A DNA stretch of 17,488 bases from Cymbomonas tetramitiformis. Its lineage: Eukaryota > Chlorophyta > Pyramimonadophyceae > Pyramimonadales > Pyramimonadaceae. This document shows positions 15,503 through 17,488 of the stretch, in pieces. Position 1 is the stretch's first letter, and the number at the start of each line of letters is the position of its first letter. The notes beneath the pieces were generated by a model that was not told the origin of the DNA, ran no database searches, and was given only the letters and a program-made list of their open reading frames with translations. Both the position numbers and the translations under genes were made by a program. The stretch is from assembly GCA_001247695.2 (NCBI GenBank), contig LGRX02014032.1, forward strand, positions 1 through 17,488, written 5' to 3'.

Positions 15503-16066
15503 ATGGCGTCTTTCGGTAAAGATCTAATTTGCAAAAACTTACAATGTGATACGGTTAATGGCAATCCACCTTCAGGTGGGTCTTCAAAATGGATTGATGT
15601 GCCCGGTACAACAAATGACATCGAAAGAACAAATGGGAATGTTATTGTTAACAATCAATTGCAAACTGCTAATTTAAAATACAATAGATTAGATTATCAA
15701 AATTTTGCATCTCAAAATCAACCGTCTTCAGGTCAAGGTATACGAATTTTACAATTTGGAACAAATGTATTCAGTTCAGTTTGGATAATTCAATTAGAAG
15801 GCAACGAGTTAAATACCAATATAGTAAAATTTAAAATTCAACACGCAGATTCGGCTGTAAATGATCTTATCTCGGATAATTATATCTTGGAATGTTCTGG
15901 ATTAGGTATATTTACACCAATAGGTAATCCCTTTTCTGTGATAGCATCTAATAACCAAATTGCACCGAACAATCTTGAATTACAAATTAATTCATTAAAT
16001 AAAAACTTTGTAACTAATTCAAGTATTCTTAGATTTGCTTTGCACTTAATTCCTTATAGATCATAG
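15503..16066 (+). CDS. Fibre-like structural protein with ASFGK leader
   Basis: 187 residues, intact, ending in TAG at 16064-16066, 20 bp before the right TIR. The start MASFGKDLICKNLQCDTVNG is collinear with the gene at 538. The C-terminal 115 residues or so also match it (GQGIRILQFGT at about residue 78, FKIQHAD, APNNLELQI, and the final LRF-L-LIP). The central part is much shorter than in the 538 gene, about 50 against 190 residues. This suggests a fibre or spike with conserved attachment and tip modules and a variable-length shaft. It is the last gene of the element, as its homologue is the last gene of the left block. No membrane segment or known enzyme motif is seen. Confidence 0.65.
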   Translation: MASFGKDLICKNLQCDTVNGNPPSGGSSKWIDVPGTTNDIERTNGNVIVNNQLQTANLKYNRLDYQNFASQNQPSSGQGIRILQFGTNVFSSVWIIQLEGNELNTNIVKFKIQHADSAVNDLISDNYILECSGLGIFTPIGNPFSVIASNNQIAPNNLELQINSLNKNFVTNSSILRFALHLIPYRS

Positions 16067-16086
16067 CTATAAAAACTTATCATATA

Positions 16087-16239
16087 TATATTTATTTCGC
16101 CGGAAAGCTCACCGGATAATTCACCGGAATCTCACCGGATATGCATGACATGTATGACTAATTTATATATATAATTTATATTTTCGCCATACTTATATAA
16201 TTTTTATACTCCGGACCCCATAACCGGTGTATATCTACT
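16087..16239 (-). repeat. Right terminal inverted repeat (153 bp)
   Basis: Reverse complement of 8645-8798 with one single-base indel. It ends GGTGTATATCTACT, and GTTGCT (the target duplication, 16240-16245) follows at once. The CCGGTGA iteron array lies at its inner side, about 16097-16138. Confidence 0.95.
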
Positions 16240-16909
16240 GTTGCTTCTTGGCCACCATGTCGTCGAGCGGACCAGAGGCTGCGTTGCGGATGGCGGTCAA
16301 GCAGGCGTCAAAATCTTGAATTAGCGGGTCGGGGTCGAGCTTGGAGTCGAAGTAGATAGCACACAACTCTTCGTAGTTCCCAAGGGGTCGGAGAACACGA
16401 GGAAGGAGCCGCTTCGTAACTTCAAGCAAGGCCCGCTTCCCATCCCGCGGGGAAGCACGTCCAGAAGCGTCCACCCAACGCCTCGCGGGTGAGTGCGGTT
16501 TGGTCAAAGATGCCAACGTCGTAAAGAGGATGGCGTTGTAGACGTTGTTGACTTCCTTGGTGGCATTCGCCAAGTCGAAGAGGGTGTCGTTGGCGGCGTC
16601 CTTCAGCTCAAACGCCGACTGTAAAGACGTCACCAACGATGTCCATAGTACATTGCGGTCCGATTCGTCACCTCGGAATGACGCATCCTCGGAGCCAAGA
16701 GCGTCTCGAGATGTCCTTTTGATTAAATCCACGTCCCATGATGAATTCTGAACGGCTACGGCACGTGTCCGCTCAGGAGCTGTCAAATTAGCCGCTGGAG
16801 ATGCAGGCGTCGGCCGATAGCGCATCCCAACGTCTCGGGAAAAAATTGTGTCTAGACGAATCCGGTTGTGAGCCCCCATGGGAGGCGTAGCGTGCGAAGA
16901 AATACTCAT
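16240..16909 (-). pseudogene. gag: Gag-like protein of the LTR retroelement, 5' part (split by insertion)
   Basis: The minus-strand frame from ATG 16909-16907 (MSISSHATPPMGAHNRIRL) covers 223 codons up to the insertion point, and then runs a few codons into the TIR to a stop. An in-frame extension upstream to 17158 exists but reads as leader DNA. The sequence is mainly helical after a Pro-rich N-terminus: SLQSAFELKDAANDTLFDLA, RALLEVTKRLLPRVLRP and DPLIQDFDACLTAIRNAASG. No zinc knuckle is visible. It ends AKKQ at the target site, and 8638-8319 continues it in frame; with one copy of GTTGCT the joined gene is exactly 330 codons including the stop. The helix pattern plus LL-SL-P--Y downstream fits copia-type Gag. 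Confidence 0.6.
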
Positions 16910-17297
16910 GATAAAAATCCTATAGGTGGGTACGTCGGGGTAAGGTGGCGATGGCGCGGAGAGGAGGAACTCGCGGAAATGGTGATGGCAAAAGCAGTCA
17001 AAACGTCCGTAACTGTGAAATCCCAATTGTAGAAATGTGGAAGTCGAAGAACACTTTGCGCAAGAAGTCCGCGACAAGGAGTGATCAATTCCAGTCAAAA
17101 CGAAAATCCCGTGGACATCCAGAAAATCACGTAGGGTACGCTGCAGCGATAAACACAATTACTTCGTAACGACGCGTGCCTCAACCGCGAGTCCTCATAG
17201 CGCAACCATCAAATGGGCCCCCAACGCCCCACCAAGCGGAGGCGTTTAGCCAATCATGCTACCAAAAGTAGTGAAAGGTGCCTGGCGCACCATAACC
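16910..17297 (-). other. Retroelement 5' leader with candidate primer binding site
   Basis: Lies between the right LTR and the Gag-like ATG. Next to the LTR, after five bases, the minus strand reads TGGTGCGCCAGG (plus-strand CCTGGCGCACCA at 17281-17292). This is the complement of a tRNA 3' end with CCA, as expected of a primer binding site. The tRNA is not identified. No other gene is supported here. Confidence 0.45.
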
Positions 17298-17480
17298 TGT
17301 GATATATATAGCTACGACTATATATTGTGTTACGGTCAGAATGCTTTCACTTTCGGTTTGCAAGAGTGTAGATAAAATATAAGTTAGTCTCGGCTTTATG
17401 CCGGAAACCCTAAACCTGTGACACCCGTACTGTACGGAGTACTAGTACAGATAACAGGAAGTGACACACGGTGTGTCACA
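17298..17480 (-). repeat. Right LTR (5' LTR of minus-strand retroelement)
   Basis: A 183-bp direct repeat of 3974-4159 with intact TG...CA ends on the minus strand (TGTGACACACCG ... TATCACA). It lacks the extra TAG found near 4061-4070 in the left copy. The shared TCCAGCA at 17481-17487 leaves the exact outer boundary open, and the window ends one base later. Confidence 0.8.
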
Positions 17481-17488
17481 TCCAGCAA

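Larger units (their letters stand above)
8645..16239 (+). mobile_element. Polinton-like-virus-derived element, 7,595 bp, structural genes only
   Basis: Bounded by 154/153-bp terminal inverted repeats (outer ends AGTAGATATACACC and GGTGTATATCTACT) and a 6-bp target duplication. It is AT-rich, while the flanks are of mixed composition. Contents, left to right: a broken minus-strand gene, a 5'-truncated plus-strand gene, then a tightly packed plus-strand series: DUF5754-like protein, a broken small gene, minor-capsid candidate, major capsid protein, small proline-rich protein and three fibre-type genes. DNA polymerase, helicase, packaging ATPase, protease and integrase are all absent, and the element is well below the size I expect for complete PLVs or Polintons. 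It is inserted in the Gag-like gene of an LTR retroelement, in the opposite orientation. Confidence 0.85.
3974..17480 (-). mobile_element. LTR retroelement with Gag-like gene, no visible pol, interrupted by a virus-derived element
   Basis: Two near-identical LTR-like direct repeats bound a minus-strand internal region. Next to the right LTR is a primer-binding-site candidate, and the Gag-like ORF begins at 16909. Without the 7.6-kb insertion and one target copy, the element is about 5.9 kb. The stretch downstream of the Gag-like gene (8318 to 4160 on the minus strand) shows no reverse transcriptase, RNase H, integrase or aspartic protease motifs. It holds tandem repeats and two unrecognised open frames. 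It therefore resembles a large non-autonomous retroelement (LARD-like, with gag kept). Target duplications cannot be verified because the window ends at the right LTR. Confidence 0.6.

Overview
The window looks like nuclear DNA of a unicellular eukaryote, probably an alga or another protist. It is built almost entirely from mobile elements, one inserted in another, and from tandem repeats. Three signs point to a eukaryote: an LTR retroelement with a Gag-like gene, a hAT-type MITE, and minisatellites. Strongly AT-rich blocks carry compact virus-like genes. Their products (double jelly-roll capsid protein, fibre/adhesin proteins, a small protein shared with large algal DNA viruses) match polinton-like viruses (PLVs) of protists. 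I cannot name the host species.

Layout. (1) 1-1560: the right end of a virus-like gene block, with the C-terminus of a fibre gene followed by a complete smaller fibre-like gene. (2) 1561-2250: AT-rich, repeat-filled spacer. (3) 2309-2554: a small unrecognised gene on the minus strand. (4) 2865-3973: an AT-rich 10/30-bp satellite, then a GC-rich repeat of about 57 bp. (5) 3974-17480: an LTR retroelement on the minus strand, with near-identical LTR-like repeats at both ends. Its Gag-like ORF begins near the right LTR. Where pol would be expected (4.2-8.3 kb) there are 147-bp, 72-bp and 180-bp repeats and two long unrecognised open frames, and I see no reverse transcriptase, integrase or protease. 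(6) 8645-16239: a 7,595-bp virus-derived element inserted in the Gag-like gene. It has 153/154-bp terminal inverted repeats, 5'-AG...CT-3' ends and a 6-bp target duplication (GTTGCT). Removing it with one target copy restores a single Gag-like frame of 329 codons. (7) 12085-12323: a 239-bp hAT-type MITE with 8-bp target duplication ATCTATTG, inserted in the major capsid gene of that element.

The 7.6-kb element carries a morphogenesis module only: DUF5754-like protein, minor-capsid candidate, major capsid protein, a small proline-rich protein and three fibre-type genes. All run rightwards with spacers of 13-40 bp holding TATATTATA-like boxes. No polymerase, helicase, packaging ATPase, maturation protease or integrase is visible. 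Two genes that have both lost their 5' ends meet head to head at about 9425-9485, which suggests that the missing half was deleted there. At least six lesions (premature stops, frameshifts, the MITE) disable the structural genes, yet the two TIRs differ by one base. This suggests that a defective copy was mobilised by proteins supplied in trans. Three or four fibre-type genes share an N-terminal leader M-[S/T/A]-S-F-G-[K/N], a candidate common anchor to the capsid.
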